From positions 2,617,901 through 2,681,900 of the forward strand of contig NZ_DF967972.1 in the NCBI RefSeq assembly GCF_001050235.1: a stretch of DNA of 64,000 nucleotides, written 5' to 3'. The DNA is from Longilinea arvoryzae. Its GTDB lineage: Bacteria; Chloroflexota; Anaerolineae; Anaerolineales; Anaerolineaceae. Below are positions 54,639 through 63,667 of this stretch, piece after piece (position 1 is the stretch's first letter; each line of letters starts with the position of its first letter). A program made the translations under genes and the position numbers. The notes under the pieces were generated by a model. That model was not told the origin of the DNA and made no database searches. It saw only the letters and a program-made list of their open reading frames with translations.

Positions 54639-57257
54639 CTATTGGAGGCAGATCGTCCTGTTTTGCTCTTCGAGCAATCGTAAAAATACATCCACGACCT
54701 TGGGGTCGAAGTGTTTACCGGATTGGTCCTGGATATATTGAATGACCTCGGCTTCAGGCCAGCCGCTGCGGTAATGCCGGTTGGAACGCAGCCCATCCCA
54801 CACGTCCACCACGGCGAATAAACGCGCCGAGAGGGGAATTTCTTCACCTTTCAGGCCGCGCGGATAGCCGGTCCCATCCCACTTCTCATGGTGGTAGTAG
54901 GGGATATCCAGGGAATCCTGCAAATAGGGGATGTGGGCGAGGATACGCTGCGCGTACATCGGATGGCGGCGCATGACTTCCCATTCCTCGTCATTCAATG
55001 GGCCGGGTTTGAAGAGGATGGAATCAGGGATACCGATCTTACCGATATCGTGCAGCAGGGTGCCGTACCGGAAATGCAACAGTTCGGGTCCGGTGATGCC
55101 GTAACTCTCGGCCAATTTCATCGTCATATCCATAACCCGTTGGGTATGGCCCTCGGTCTCGTAATCACGCAGTTCCAACGCTTTGGACCAACCCTCCAGG
55201 GTCGTTTCGTAGGCGTTATACAACTCGTCCCTGGATTTGCGTAAATCGGTGAGGAGCTGGGCGTTGTGGATGGCGACGCCGGCCTGGTCGGCAAAGGCCT
55301 GTAAACGGTCGGCGTGGGTCTGGTTATAAAAATTGGGAATATCGACTTCGAGGTTGAGGAAGCCGATGACGTCGCCATGAACGCGGATTGGGGAACCCGC
55401 GTAACTCCGGACCCAGCGGATCTCCGGCGAGGCGGTTCGAAAATTGGAATGCAGGGTGTCCGGGATGACCAACGGGCGGCCTGAATCGTACATTCGTTTA
55501 AGATTCAGAAATTCATCCAGGGCGAAGTTCTGTTTATGAGGGCGATCCTGGCTGGTGTGGCGCTGATAACCAAAGCTGGCAACCACGCGCGCCTGCAGTT
55601 TTGGTGTTTCGTCCAACAACATGATGGTGGCGGCCTGGAAGGGAACGACCTTGCTGGCGTTGCTGAAGATGTGATCGATGACCTCATCGACTTCGAGGGT
55701 GTTGTTCAACGCCGAAACCGAATCGCGCAGCGCCTCGGCCAGGATGCGCTGTTCCAGTTCGGCCTGTTCGGTTCGCTTGCGCTCGGTGATGTCGCGGACG
55801 ATCGATTGAATGGCGACTCCATCCATATAGGGCAGAGCGGAGGTGGATGCTTCCAACTCGATTTCATGCCCGTCTTTCGCTTTGGCTGAGAATTCATATC
55901 GCAGGCTGTTGGCCTGCCCATTGGTCACCTGCTTTTGAATATCCCGGACCAGCGGGCGAGATGCCGGACTGACGAATTGGATGAAACCAAGGGAGGTGAT
56001 TTCTTTGTCGTCGCGGCCCAGGCCAAACATCTCGTTGAATTTCTGGTTGGTGATCACGAAGTGGCCGCGGTGTTCCACGTAAATGGCATCGCTGGATTGT
56101 TCGATCAGCATGCGGTATTTCTGTTCGCTTTCCTGAACTGCAGCCTGCCGGGTCTGTAGAGACGTGTACATCCTTTCGAAGTTGGCGGCCAGGTCGCGAA
56201 TTTCGGTATAGGGGGCGGTCTTCGAAATGAGTGCCGGCAATTGGCTGCTGCCCTCTTCCGTGAGCTGACGCGTGGATTGGCTCAGTTCTACCAAAGGGGT
56301 GATGATACGCTGGATTCCCTTTTGATTCAGATTGTATACCAGCGTCGCCCAGAGGGCCAGAATGACCGTCAAAGCGCCCAGGACGATCCACAGGTAGGAG
56401 GTAAAGGCGGAACTCAACGGGAACTCGGCTGAGACCATCCATTTGGCATTTTTCAAAGGAGTCTGGGTCTCGATGGCCAGATTATCGGTATTTACAATCT
56501 GGCGCGAAGCCGGCCAGAGGCCGGGTTCTTTCCAGGCGCGAAAATAGGAAAGAGAAGCCCGTTGCGCTGCCTGCTCTGACAGCGAATCGGTAACGATGGT
56601 GCCTTCGCCGTCCGAGATGAAGAACAACTGCCCGTCGCGGGCTGTCGATTGCAAGGTGAGGATGGATTGTTGCAGGCCGGATAGGTTGAGTTCGCCGATA
56701 ATCGTGTTGCCGTCGGCCAGGGACTTCGAGAGAAATACCGTCAGGAGGCCGGTCTGTGCAGAAACAAACGGCTGAGAGATTTGCACGTCCCGGGAGAATG
56801 AGGTCCCCTGGCCAATCCCCTGCTCGAGTAATTCGGTTGTGGCTTGAACTCCCGTATTCGAAGCGCTTTTCAGGATGGTTCCCTGTCGGTCGACCAGGTA
56901 AACCGTATCGAAAAAGGATTGCGTGGACAGATATTCGGAAAGAGATTCGTCCCGGGTCTTGTCGATGATGACCGCCCAGGCGTTCAACGATTGGCCGGCA
57001 TTTTGCAGAAAATCATCCGTCCGGGCTGCGATGGTCTGGGCTACCTGGATCTGTTCGTGTTCGATCCGGCTGGCATAAAGATATCCACACAGGCCGATCA
57101 GGGCGATGACCAGGAGCAGCGCCGGAATAAACAGTCGCAGTGTGAACAGGCGCGTCATGGCCTGCAGGAGCGAACCCGGCTTCCCGCCTGCTTCAAACAG
57201 TTGGCTGGATGGCCTGATCGAGGCGTCGGAATTGGATTTTTGTCTATGCCATTTCAT
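54639..57257 (-). CDS. dCACHE-HAMP-PAS-GAF-HD-GYP phosphodiesterase
   Basis: The 872-residue membrane sensor has an N-terminal helix (LFIPALLLVIALIGLCGYLYA), a large extracellular CACHE-like sensor region (about 60-285), a second helix (SYLWIVLGALTVILALWATLVY), a HAMP-like linker, a PAS domain (about 375-500, QSSDAIYVEHRGHFVITN), a GAF domain (about 515-670) and an HD-GYP domain with LLHDIGKIGIPDSILF near 732 and HHEKWDGTGYPRG near 793. All catalytic groups are present, so it should degrade c-di-GMP in response to an external ligand. It is separate from neighbours by 124 and 184 bases. Confidence 0.92.
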   Translation of the reverse strand: MKWHRQKSNSDASIRPSSQLFEAGGKPGSLLQAMTRLFTLRLFIPALLLVIALIGLCGYLYASRIEHEQIQVAQTIAARTDDFLQNAGQSLNAWAVIIDKTRDESLSEYLSTQSFFDTVYLVDRQGTILKSASNTGVQATTELLEQGIGQGTSFSRDVQISQPFVSAQTGLLTVFLSKSLADGNTIIGELNLSGLQQSILTLQSTARDGQLFFISDGEGTIVTDSLSEQAAQRASLSYFRAWKEPGLWPASRQIVNTDNLAIETQTPLKNAKWMVSAEFPLSSAFTSYLWIVLGALTVILALWATLVYNLNQKGIQRIITPLVELSQSTRQLTEEGSSQLPALISKTAPYTEIRDLAANFERMYTSLQTRQAAVQESEQKYRMLIEQSSDAIYVEHRGHFVITNQKFNEMFGLGRDDKEITSLGFIQFVSPASRPLVRDIQKQVTNGQANSLRYEFSAKAKDGHEIELEASTSALPYMDGVAIQSIVRDITERKRTEQAELEQRILAEALRDSVSALNNTLEVDEVIDHIFSNASKVVPFQAATIMLLDETPKLQARVVASFGYQRHTSQDRPHKQNFALDEFLNLKRMYDSGRPLVIPDTLHSNFRTASPEIRWVRSYAGSPIRVHGDVIGFLNLEVDIPNFYNQTHADRLQAFADQAGVAIHNAQLLTDLRKSRDELYNAYETTLEGWSKALELRDYETEGHTQRVMDMTMKLAESYGITGPELLHFRYGTLLHDIGKIGIPDSILFKPGPLNDEEWEVMRRHPMYAQRILAHIPYLQDSLDIPYYHHEKWDGTGYPRGLKGEEIPLSARLFAVVDVWDGLRSNRHYRSGWPEAEVIQYIQDQSGKHFDPKVVDVFLRLLEEQNRTICLQ

Positions 57258-57386
57258 GCCGGAGTGAATTGCAAGATCAATGCCACGCGGGCAGGTTTTC
57301 GAATCGATATCCCACCCCTAAATTATTCGAGTCTATTAAGAATTTGGGGGTAAGAAGTAACAAGAAGTGAAGATCGAATAAAAAAT

Positions 57387-57417
57387 ATCCCAACCCGACT
57401 TTTCAAAGGATTGGGAT
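57387..57417 (-). terminator. Intrinsic terminator of pyruvate kinase
   Basis: On the minus strand ATCCCAATCC and GGGTTGGGAT form a ten-base stem (one T-G pair), followed by ATTTTTTATTC, 24 bases after the pyk stop. Confidence 0.85.
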
Positions 57418-57441
57418 GTATTCATGTTCGGAAGATATCGG

Positions 57442-58896
57442 TCAATCTCCCAGGGTGTGGAGGAGTGCCAGGTTGGGCGATATTCTGGTCCCCAGTGGAT
57501 ATCCGGTGATGATGACCACCTGTTGCCCGGGTTGGAGGTTGGTGGAGGAAACCAGTACTTCCTCCACGCGAGCCAACATGCTGTCCACGGTCGGTGTGAA
57601 AGGCACCAGGAAGGCCATCACTCCCCAGTAAAGGCCCATCCGGTTGTAACTGCGTTCCTGCGGCGTCAGCGCGTAAATGGGGACGTCCGGTCGGGACTTG
57701 GAAATCATCAGGGCGGTGCGACCCGATTCGGTAAAGACAGTGATGCTGGCCACGTTGGCGTCGTGAGCCAGGGCTCGCGCAGCGCTGGTCATCGATGTCG
57801 TATCGTCCTGGGTGTCCAATTCCTCCGGGAAACCTGAAGGATGCCCCCAGGCTGAAAAACTCTTTTCAGCTTCGCAGATGATCGAATGCATCATCGCGAC
57901 GCTTTCCACCGGATAACTGCCGCTGGCGGTTTCACCTGACAACATGACCGCGTCGGTGCCGTCCAGAACGGCGTTGGCCACATCCGAGGCCTCGGCGCGG
58001 GTTGGCCGGGGGCTGTGAATCATCGAATCGAGCATCTGGGTGGCGGTGATGACGATCTTGGCGTGGCGGTTGGCCAGGTCGATGAGCTTCTTCTGGATGA
58101 TCGGCACAGACTGGGGCGACATTTCAACGCCGAGGTCGCCGCGTGCCACCATCACGCCGTCGGCGGCGTGAATGATCTCGTGCATATTATCGATGGCTTC
58201 CGGCAGTTCCATTTTGGCGATGATCGGCGTGTCTGTGCGCGATGGAGCCATGCTCTTGATGGCGGCGCGAACGGTCTCGACATCAGCCGCGGAGCGCACG
58301 AAAGAAATGGCAACCGCATCGATGGCCTGTGAAAGCCCAAATTCGAGGTCTTCGCGGTCCTTTTCGGTGAAACCCGGGATTCCGAGGTTGGCGCCGGGCA
58401 GGTTCACGCCCTTATGACTCTTCAGCAATCCACCCAGGATAACGCGCGAATACACGGCGTCGCCTTCGACCCGGATGACTTCGAACTCAAGCTGACCATC
58501 ATCCAGCAGGATGTGGTTGCCGGGTTTGACGCTGCGCGCCAGGTTGGGTACGTGCAGGGGAATCAAAATTCCTTCTGCCTGAGGGGCGGTCGGTTTGCCG
58601 TTCTCATCGACGGGAGTCAGGATGACTTCCTGGCCCTGTTTGAGCGGGATTCCTTCCTCCGGCAGGTCGCCGACCCTTAATTTGGGACCCTGCAAATCCT
58701 GCAGGATGGTGACCGGTTTATGCAGTTCTTCCGAGAGCCGGCGGATGTTGGCGATTCGGGCAGCGTGCTCATCGTGCGTGCCGTGCGAAAAATTCAACCG
58801 CGCCACGTCAACGCCGGCAAGGATTAATTTGCGCAGCGTCTCCGTATCTTCGCAGCTTGGGCCGATCGTCGCGACGATCTTGGCGTAACGTGTCAT
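57442..58896 (-). CDS. pyk: Pyruvate kinase
   Basis: Pyruvate kinase converts phosphoenolpyruvate and ADP to pyruvate and ATP in glycolysis. The 484-residue product has the family motifs [32 protein letters not shown], the active-site stretch [11 protein letters not shown] and [11 protein letters not shown], and [10 protein letters not shown]. There is no C-terminal PEP-utiliser extension. An upstream in-frame ATG exists at 58911; GGAAGGTG before the ATG at 58896 and the [12 protein letters not shown] start support the shorter form. The ribosome binding site lies in a hairpin. Confidence 0.95.
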   Translation of the reverse strand: MTRYAKIVATIGPSCEDTETLRKLILAGVDVARLNFSHGTHDEHAARIANIRRLSEELHKPVTILQDLQGPKLRVGDLPEEGIPLKQGQEVILTPVDENGKPTAPQAEGILIPLHVPNLARSVKPGNHILLDDGQLEFEVIRVEGDAVYSRVILGGLLKSHKGVNLPGANLGIPGFTEKDREDLEFGLSQAIDAVAISFVRSAADVETVRAAIKSMAPSRTDTPIIAKMELPEAIDNMHEIIHAADGVMVARGDLGVEMSPQSVPIIQKKLIDLANRHAKIVITATQMLDSMIHSPRPTRAEASDVANAVLDGTDAVMLSGETASGSYPVESVAMMHSIICEAEKSFSAWGHPSGFPEELDTQDDTTSMTSAARALAHDANVASITVFTESGRTALMISKSRPDVPIYALTPQERSYNRMGLYWGVMAFLVPFTPTVDSMLARVEEVLVSSTNLQPGQQVVIITGYPLGTRISPNLALLHTLGD

Positions 58897-58901
58897 GGGG
58901 A

Positions 58902-58917
58902 CACCTTCCAAAAGGTG
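58902..58917 (-). promoter_or_regulatory. Hairpin that could mask the pyk ribosome binding site
   Basis: CACCTT (58902-58907) and AAGGTG (58912-58917) form a six-base stem with a four-base loop; on the mRNA the second arm, AAGGTG, is part of the Shine-Dalgarno of pyk. Confidence 0.35.
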
Positions 58918-58950
58918 AGAAGTATCAGGTACATCAACCTTATTCTACCC

Positions 58951-60261
58951 TCAAATATAATGCAGGGCGGCAGCCTGTTTCTTCAAATCTTCGCGGAAGT
59001 TGGGGTGGGCAATCGAAATCAAAGCCTGCGTACGTTCACGAACCGTGCGCCCATAGAGGTCCACCATGCCATATTCGGTGACCACGTGGTGGACGTGGTT
59101 GCGCGAGGTGATCACTCCGGCGCCCGGTTTCAGGGTAGGCACGATGCGGCTGAGGATGGTCCCATCGCGTAATGTGCAGGTGGACGGCAGCGCGATGATC
59201 GGCAGGCCGCCGCGAGACATCGACGCGCCGTAGATGAAATCCATCTGACCGCCGACGCCGCTGAAAAACTTTGTCCCAATGCTGTCAGAGCAAATCTGGC
59301 CGGTCAGGTCGACTTCGATGGCTGAATTGATGGCCACCATGCGGTCGTTCTGGGCAATGGTGAAGGGATTATTTACGTACTCGGTGCAGTGAAGCTCAAT
59401 GACCGGGTTATCATTCGCCCAATCCCACAGGCGCTGCGATCCGAGCATGAAGCCGGCCACGATCTTATCCTTGTGAATGGATTTACGCGCGCCGGTGACG
59501 ATACCGGCCTGGACCATTTCGATGATGCTGTCGGAAAACAGCTCGGAATGGATCCCCAGGTCCTTCTTATCCTTCAACATCTTCAGGACCGAGCTTGGAA
59601 GGCCTCCGATGCCAAGCTGCAGGGTCGCGCCGTCCGGAATCCGCTCAGCAATCAGGCTTGCGATCTTCTGGGTGATGCCACCGTCGTCGGCCGCTTCCTG
59701 CGGCAGTTCGCTCAACGGTTCATCCGCGGGAACGATGTAATCCAGGTCCCGCACGTGAATCAGGGTATCGCCCAGAATACGTGGCATGCGCTGGTTGACC
59801 TGGGCGATGATGATTTTGGCCGATTCGGCCACGGTTTTGGTTAGCCCGGTTTCGATGCCATAGGAGCAAAAGCCGTTTCGATCGGGGGGCGAGATGTGAA
59901 TAATGGCGACGTCCAGCGGGCGCACGTTATTCTTGAACAACAGTGGAAATTCAGAGAGCAGGACCGGTGTGAAGTCTGCAAAACCTTCCTGGATGGCTTT
60001 GCGAACGTTGGAGCTGATGAACATCGAATTGACCCGCAGGTGCCCTTCCATTTCGGGCGCGACGTATTCTGAACCCGCCACGGTCAGGCACTGACAAATT
60101 TCCACGCCCTCCAACTCGGGGGCGTAATCGACCAGTGCTTTCAACAGGCGATGCGGAACAGAACAATTGCCGGTCAAATAGACGCGATTGCCAGACTTAA
60201 TGGCGTGAATGGCTTCATCTGCAGTGACAACTTTGGAATCGTAGATGTCTTTCCAGTTCAT
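58951..60261 (-). CDS. Acetyl-CoA hydrolase / 4-hydroxybutyrate CoA-transferase family protein
   Basis: The 436-residue product is a class I-like CoA-transferase: TLQLGIGGLPSSVL, GIHSELFSDSIIEM with the glutamate that forms the acyl-CoA intermediate, and FFSGVGGQMDFIYGASMSRGG are typical of the 4-hydroxybutyrate/butyrate:acetate CoA-transferase group. It would move CoA between short acids, e.g. acetate and butyrate or 4-hydroxybutyrate. The frame is open to 60330, but the ATG at 60261 (MNWKDIYDS) after GAGGG fits the family. Upstream lies a terminator of the aminotransferase gene, so it has its own promoter or reads through. Confidence 0.9.
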   Translation of the reverse strand: MNWKDIYDSKVVTADEAIHAIKSGNRVYLTGNCSVPHRLLKALVDYAPELEGVEICQCLTVAGSEYVAPEMEGHLRVNSMFISSNVRKAIQEGFADFTPVLLSEFPLLFKNNVRPLDVAIIHISPPDRNGFCSYGIETGLTKTVAESAKIIIAQVNQRMPRILGDTLIHVRDLDYIVPADEPLSELPQEAADDGGITQKIASLIAERIPDGATLQLGIGGLPSSVLKMLKDKKDLGIHSELFSDSIIEMVQAGIVTGARKSIHKDKIVAGFMLGSQRLWDWANDNPVIELHCTEYVNNPFTIAQNDRMVAINSAIEVDLTGQICSDSIGTKFFSGVGGQMDFIYGASMSRGGLPIIALPSTCTLRDGTILSRIVPTLKPGAGVITSRNHVHHVVTEYGMVDLYGRTVRERTQALISIAHPNFREDLKKQAAALHYI

Positions 60262-60309
60262 CGGTGGTGTCCCTCTACAAAAAAGTATATAGGCGGTTAA
60301 CGAAAAAGC

Positions 60310-60339
60310 CTGCAGTTTTTGTTTGACCAAAAACTGCAG
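60310..60339 (-). terminator. Intrinsic terminator after rocD
   Basis: CTGCAGTTTTTG (60310-60321) and CAAAAACTGCAG (60328-60339) form a perfect twelve-base stem; on the minus strand GCTTTTTCG follows. It lies between the aminotransferase and CoA-transferase genes. Confidence 0.88.
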
Positions 60340-60356
60340 ACTTTTCGAAAGGCCGG

Positions 60357-61559
60357 TTAGGGCATCATCAAGACTTCGCGGATGGTGGGCAATGCCCAGT
60401 CAATGGTATCCTTATCGATGATCAGGGGCGGCGCAAAACGGATCACGCGTTCGTGAGTTTCCTTGGCAAGAATGCCCTTCTGCTGCAGTGCTTCGCAGAA
60501 ACGGCGCGCGCCGCCGGCTTCGGGTTTGAGGACAACGCCAATCAGCAGGCCTTTCCCACGGATCTTCTGAACGTGGGGGCTGGGGATCTCTTCAAGCTGT
60601 TCCATGAAGTATTCGCCCATTTTGGCGGCGTTTTCCGTCAGCTTCTCATCGCGAATCACTTTCAGGGCCGCGCGAGCAACCGCCGCTGCCAGTGGGCTGC
60701 CGCCGAAGGTGGAGCCATGCTCGCCGGGGTTGAACAGGCCGAGCAGGTCGCTCGAAGCCAGGACCGCCGAGACGGGGTAGAAGCCGCCCGAGAGCGCCTT
60801 GCCGATGACCATGATGTCTGGGTGAATTCCCTCATAATCACAGGCAAACAGTTTGCCGGTGCGACCGAGACCGGTCTGGATTTCATCGGCGATGAACAGC
60901 ACGTTGTTCTTCTTGCAGGCTTCGGCGACCCTGCGCAAATAGCCATCCGGCGGAACCACAACGCCGGCTTCGCCCTGAATGGGTTCCAGCATGACAGCGG
61001 CGGTGTTGGGGGTGATGGCTTTTTCGACGGCATCTGCATCGCCGTAGGGAACGACCTTGAAGCCCGGGGTGAAGGGGCCAAAGTCATCGCGGTAAGCCGG
61101 TTCTGTGGAGAAAGAAATAATGCTTACCGTGCGGCCGTGGAAATTGCCGGAGCCCACGATGATCTCGGCCTGATGACGGGGAATTCCCTTGACCTCATAA
61201 GCCCATTTGCGGGCCAGTTTCAAAGCGGTTTCGACAGCCTCGGCGCCGCTGTTCATGGGCAGCGACATCTCGAAGCCGGTCATTTCGGACAGTTCTTTGT
61301 AAAACAGGGGTAATTGATCATTGCGGAAGGCGCGCGAGGTCAGCGTAACCTTCTTAGCTTGTTCCAGCATGGCTGCCAGAATGGCCGGGTGAACATGGCC
61401 CTGGTTGATGGCTGAATAGGCGCTCAGGCAATCCAGATATTTCTTCCCATCGACATCGTAAACCCAGACACCTTCACCGCGCTCTATAACAACATCCAGC
61501 GGATGATAATTGTGGGCGCCGTACTTATCTTCGATTTCGATGTAGTCGCGGGTATTCAT
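60357..61559 (-). CDS. rocD: Ornithine aminotransferase
   Basis: This PLP enzyme converts ornithine and 2-oxoglutarate to glutamate semialdehyde and glutamate. The 400-residue product is the usual length and has [15 protein letters not shown]-like N-terminus ([19 protein letters not shown]), [20 protein letters not shown], the PLP lysine in [15 protein letters not shown] and [16 protein letters not shown]. The frame extends upstream to 61748, but GAGGA before the ATG at 61559 and the [14 protein letters not shown] start give the family N-terminus. It follows argF by 13 bases, so the two ornithine enzymes share a transcript. Confidence 0.94.
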   Translation of the reverse strand: MNTRDYIEIEDKYGAHNYHPLDVVIERGEGVWVYDVDGKKYLDCLSAYSAINQGHVHPAILAAMLEQAKKVTLTSRAFRNDQLPLFYKELSEMTGFEMSLPMNSGAEAVETALKLARKWAYEVKGIPRHQAEIIVGSGNFHGRTVSIISFSTEPAYRDDFGPFTPGFKVVPYGDADAVEKAITPNTAAVMLEPIQGEAGVVVPPDGYLRRVAEACKKNNVLFIADEIQTGLGRTGKLFACDYEGIHPDIMVIGKALSGGFYPVSAVLASSDLLGLFNPGEHGSTFGGSPLAAAVARAALKVIRDEKLTENAAKMGEYFMEQLEEIPSPHVQKIRGKGLLIGVVLKPEAGGARRFCEALQQKGILAKETHERVIRFAPPLIIDKDTIDWALPTIREVLMMP

Positions 61560-61572
61560 AAATCCTCGATTC

Positions 61573-62490
61573 CTATGCGAGTAGTTTGACGAGAACAGCT
61601 TTTTGAGCGTGCATGCGGTTGTGCGCCTGCGGGAAGAGGCGGGAGTGCGGGCCATCGGCGACTTCGTCGGTGATTTCCTGTCCACGGTGCGCGGGCAGAC
61701 AGTGCAGGACGATGGCTTTTGGATCCGCTTCGGCGACCAGGGCGGCATTCACCTGATAGGGTGGGAAGACAAGCTCGCGTTTCTTGGCTTCGGCTTCCTG
61801 ACCCATGCTGGTCCAGGTATCGGTGTAGATGACATGGGCGCCCTTGACGGCGGCGTGCGGATCGCGAAGGAAGGTGAGTTTGGAGCCGCTGACGGCAGCA
61901 AACTTGCGGGCATCTTCGATTGCCTTGGGGGTGATGTCGTAATCTTCCGGGTTGGCGATGGTGAAGTTTGCCCCCAGTTTGGCGCAAATATGCATCAACG
62001 AGACGGCCACATTGTTGCCATCCCCGATATAGGTGACGTTGAGACCCTTCATTGAGCCGAAGTCTTCGATGATCGTAAGCGCATCCGCCATGGCCTGGCA
62101 GGGGTGATTGTAGTCGCTCAGCCCGTTAATGACCGGAACGCTGGACCACTGTGCAAGCTGAAGGACGTGGTCGTGGGCAAACACGCGGGCCATCAGGCCA
62201 TCCACATAACCCGAGAGGACGCGGGCGACATCGGCGATCGATTCGCGCTGGCCCAGGCCGATCTCAGCCGGGGATAAATAGAGCGCGTCGCCGCCTAACT
62301 GGCGCATGCCCATGTCGAAACTGACGCGGGTGCGCAAACTGGGTTTTTGGAAAATCATGCCCAGGACTTTGCCCTTTAAAAGGGGTTTATTGCCGCCAGA
62401 TTTCAATTCTTTCTTGAGAGCGACCGCCAGGTCAAGCATCTCCTGAAGTTCAACGGGCGAATAATCGGACACCGCAAGAAAGTCTTTCAT
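61573..62490 (-). CDS. argF: Ornithine carbamoyltransferase
   Basis: Catalyses carbamoyl phosphate + ornithine to citrulline, or the reverse in arginine breakdown. The 305-residue product shows the carbamoyl phosphate motif [13 protein letters not shown] (canonical STRTR), the [17 protein letters not shown] ornithine segment and the HCLPAHRG motif. Length is typical (300-320). Whether it serves arginine synthesis or an arginine deiminase route cannot be told, but its pairing with ornithine aminotransferase suggests ornithine turnover. The start ATG has GGAGTGATC upstream. Confidence 0.95.
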   Translation of the reverse strand: MKDFLAVSDYSPVELQEMLDLAVALKKELKSGGNKPLLKGKVLGMIFQKPSLRTRVSFDMGMRQLGGDALYLSPAEIGLGQRESIADVARVLSGYVDGLMARVFAHDHVLQLAQWSSVPVINGLSDYNHPCQAMADALTIIEDFGSMKGLNVTYIGDGNNVAVSLMHICAKLGANFTIANPEDYDITPKAIEDARKFAAVSGSKLTFLRDPHAAVKGAHVIYTDTWTSMGQEAEAKKRELVFPPYQVNAALVAEADPKAIVLHCLPAHRGQEITDEVADGPHSRLFPQAHNRMHAQKAVLVKLLA

Positions 62491-62594
62491 TCTTTGATCA
62501 CTCCTCTTTTCGAATTAACAATGGTTAGCAACCCGAGTAGTATAACATATAGGATTTTAATGGCTAGGGAATTTTATATGTACTCCCAGCGCGT

Positions 62595-62611
62595 ATTGTA
62601 ACCTTTACAAT
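62595..62611. promoter_or_regulatory. Palindromic candidate operator between argF and ctaA
   Basis: ATTGTAA-CCT-TTACAAT is a perfect 7-3-7 inverted repeat 19 bases before the -35 of the ctaA promoter and about 105 bases upstream of argF. A dimeric repressor or activator of either gene could bind here. Confidence 0.4.
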
Positions 62612-62630
62612 TATGACACAACCGCCGAAA

Positions 62631-62659
62631 TTGACGGCCGCGAACGGATCATGTAGAAT
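62631..62659 (+). promoter_or_regulatory. Promoter of ctaA
   Basis: TTGACG (62631-62636) and TAGAAT (62654-62659), exact 17-base spacer; the start codon at 62684 lies behind AGGAG. Confidence 0.7.
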
Positions 62660-62683
62660 TTGGGTAACTGATAGGAGAATAGC

Positions 62684-63667
62684 ATGCCGCCAAAATCCGC
62701 TCGGTTTGCCGTCTATTCCTGGTCCGTTTTGGCCTATAACCTGGCAGTGATCCTGTGGGGCGCCTTCGTCCGCGCCACCGGTTCGGGCGCCGGCTGCGGC
62801 TCGCATTGGCCGTCCTGCAACGGCCAGGTGATCCCTCGCGCGGCTCAACTGGAGACGATCATAGAATTCGTCCACCGGTTGAGTTCCGGCTTGACGCTAA
62901 TCCTGGTTCTTTTCCTGTTTATCTGGGCCTGGCGGGTATACGGCCGGGGATCGCTGGTGCGTAAGTCGAGTGCGGCCGCCTTCGGTTTTGTGCTCCTGGA
63001 AGCCGCGCTCGGCGCCGGCCTGGTGTTGTTCGGTTGGACGGCCGGGGACGATTCGGTTGGCCGGGCGGTCATGATCATGGTCCATCTGGTCAACACCTTC
63101 CTTCTGCTGGCCAATCTCTCGCTGACGGCATTATGGGCCTCCGGCAGAGTCCCTTCAGGCTTGAAATTCCAGGGCAGACCGGCCGGGTTGTTGCTCGCCA
63201 GCCTGTTGGGCGTCCTGATCCTGGGATCCAGCGGAGCCATCACCGCGCTGGGCGATACGCTTTTCCCGGCGACATCGATCGCGGAAGGGTTTCGAGCAGA
63301 TTTTTCCGGAACCGCTCATTTTCTGTTGCGCCTGCGCGTCTTTCATCCGTTCATTGCAGTTCTGGTTGGGACGATGTTGTATTTTGCCACAACGCCGTTT
63401 ATCCATGAAAATACGGAACCGGCCGCCCAAAGGGCGGCCTGGCTGGCGATCGGTTTGTTTATCCTGCAGCTCGGTCTGGGCGGCCTGAATGTGGTTTTAT
63501 TGGCGCCGGTATGGCTGCAGTTGGTGCACCTGCTGGTATCAAACCTGATCTGGATCGTCCTGGTCGCACTCACAGGCTTTGTCGTTGGCCGCACCGACCT
63601 TGCGACGAGCGTCGTTGACCATCCAATCCATGAAGGGATACCATCGAAGGCCCAGCAGGTTCACTAA
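62684..63667 (+). CDS. ctaA: COX15/CtaA heme A synthase-like protein
   Basis: CtaA converts heme O to heme A for cytochrome oxidase in the membrane. The 327-residue product has eight hydrophobic helices and the four family histidines in IEFVHRLSSG, IMVHLVNTFL, LRVFHPFIAVL and VWLQLVHLLVS. The first extracellular loop holds the GAGCGSHWPSCNGQVIP cysteine pair and RATGSGAGCG, as in known CtaA. The C-terminal 25 residues after the last helix are hydrophilic and overlap a gene on the other strand. No oxidase genes lie nearby. Confidence 0.88.
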   Translation: MPPKSARFAVYSWSVLAYNLAVILWGAFVRATGSGAGCGSHWPSCNGQVIPRAAQLETIIEFVHRLSSGLTLILVLFLFIWAWRVYGRGSLVRKSSAAAFGFVLLEAALGAGLVLFGWTAGDDSVGRAVMIMVHLVNTFLLLANLSLTALWASGRVPSGLKFQGRPAGLLLASLLGVLILGSSGAITALGDTLFPATSIAEGFRADFSGTAHFLLRLRVFHPFIAVLVGTMLYFATTPFIHENTEPAAQRAAWLAIGLFILQLGLGGLNVVLLAPVWLQLVHLLVSNLIWIVLVALTGFVVGRTDLATSVVDHPIHEGIPSKAQQVH

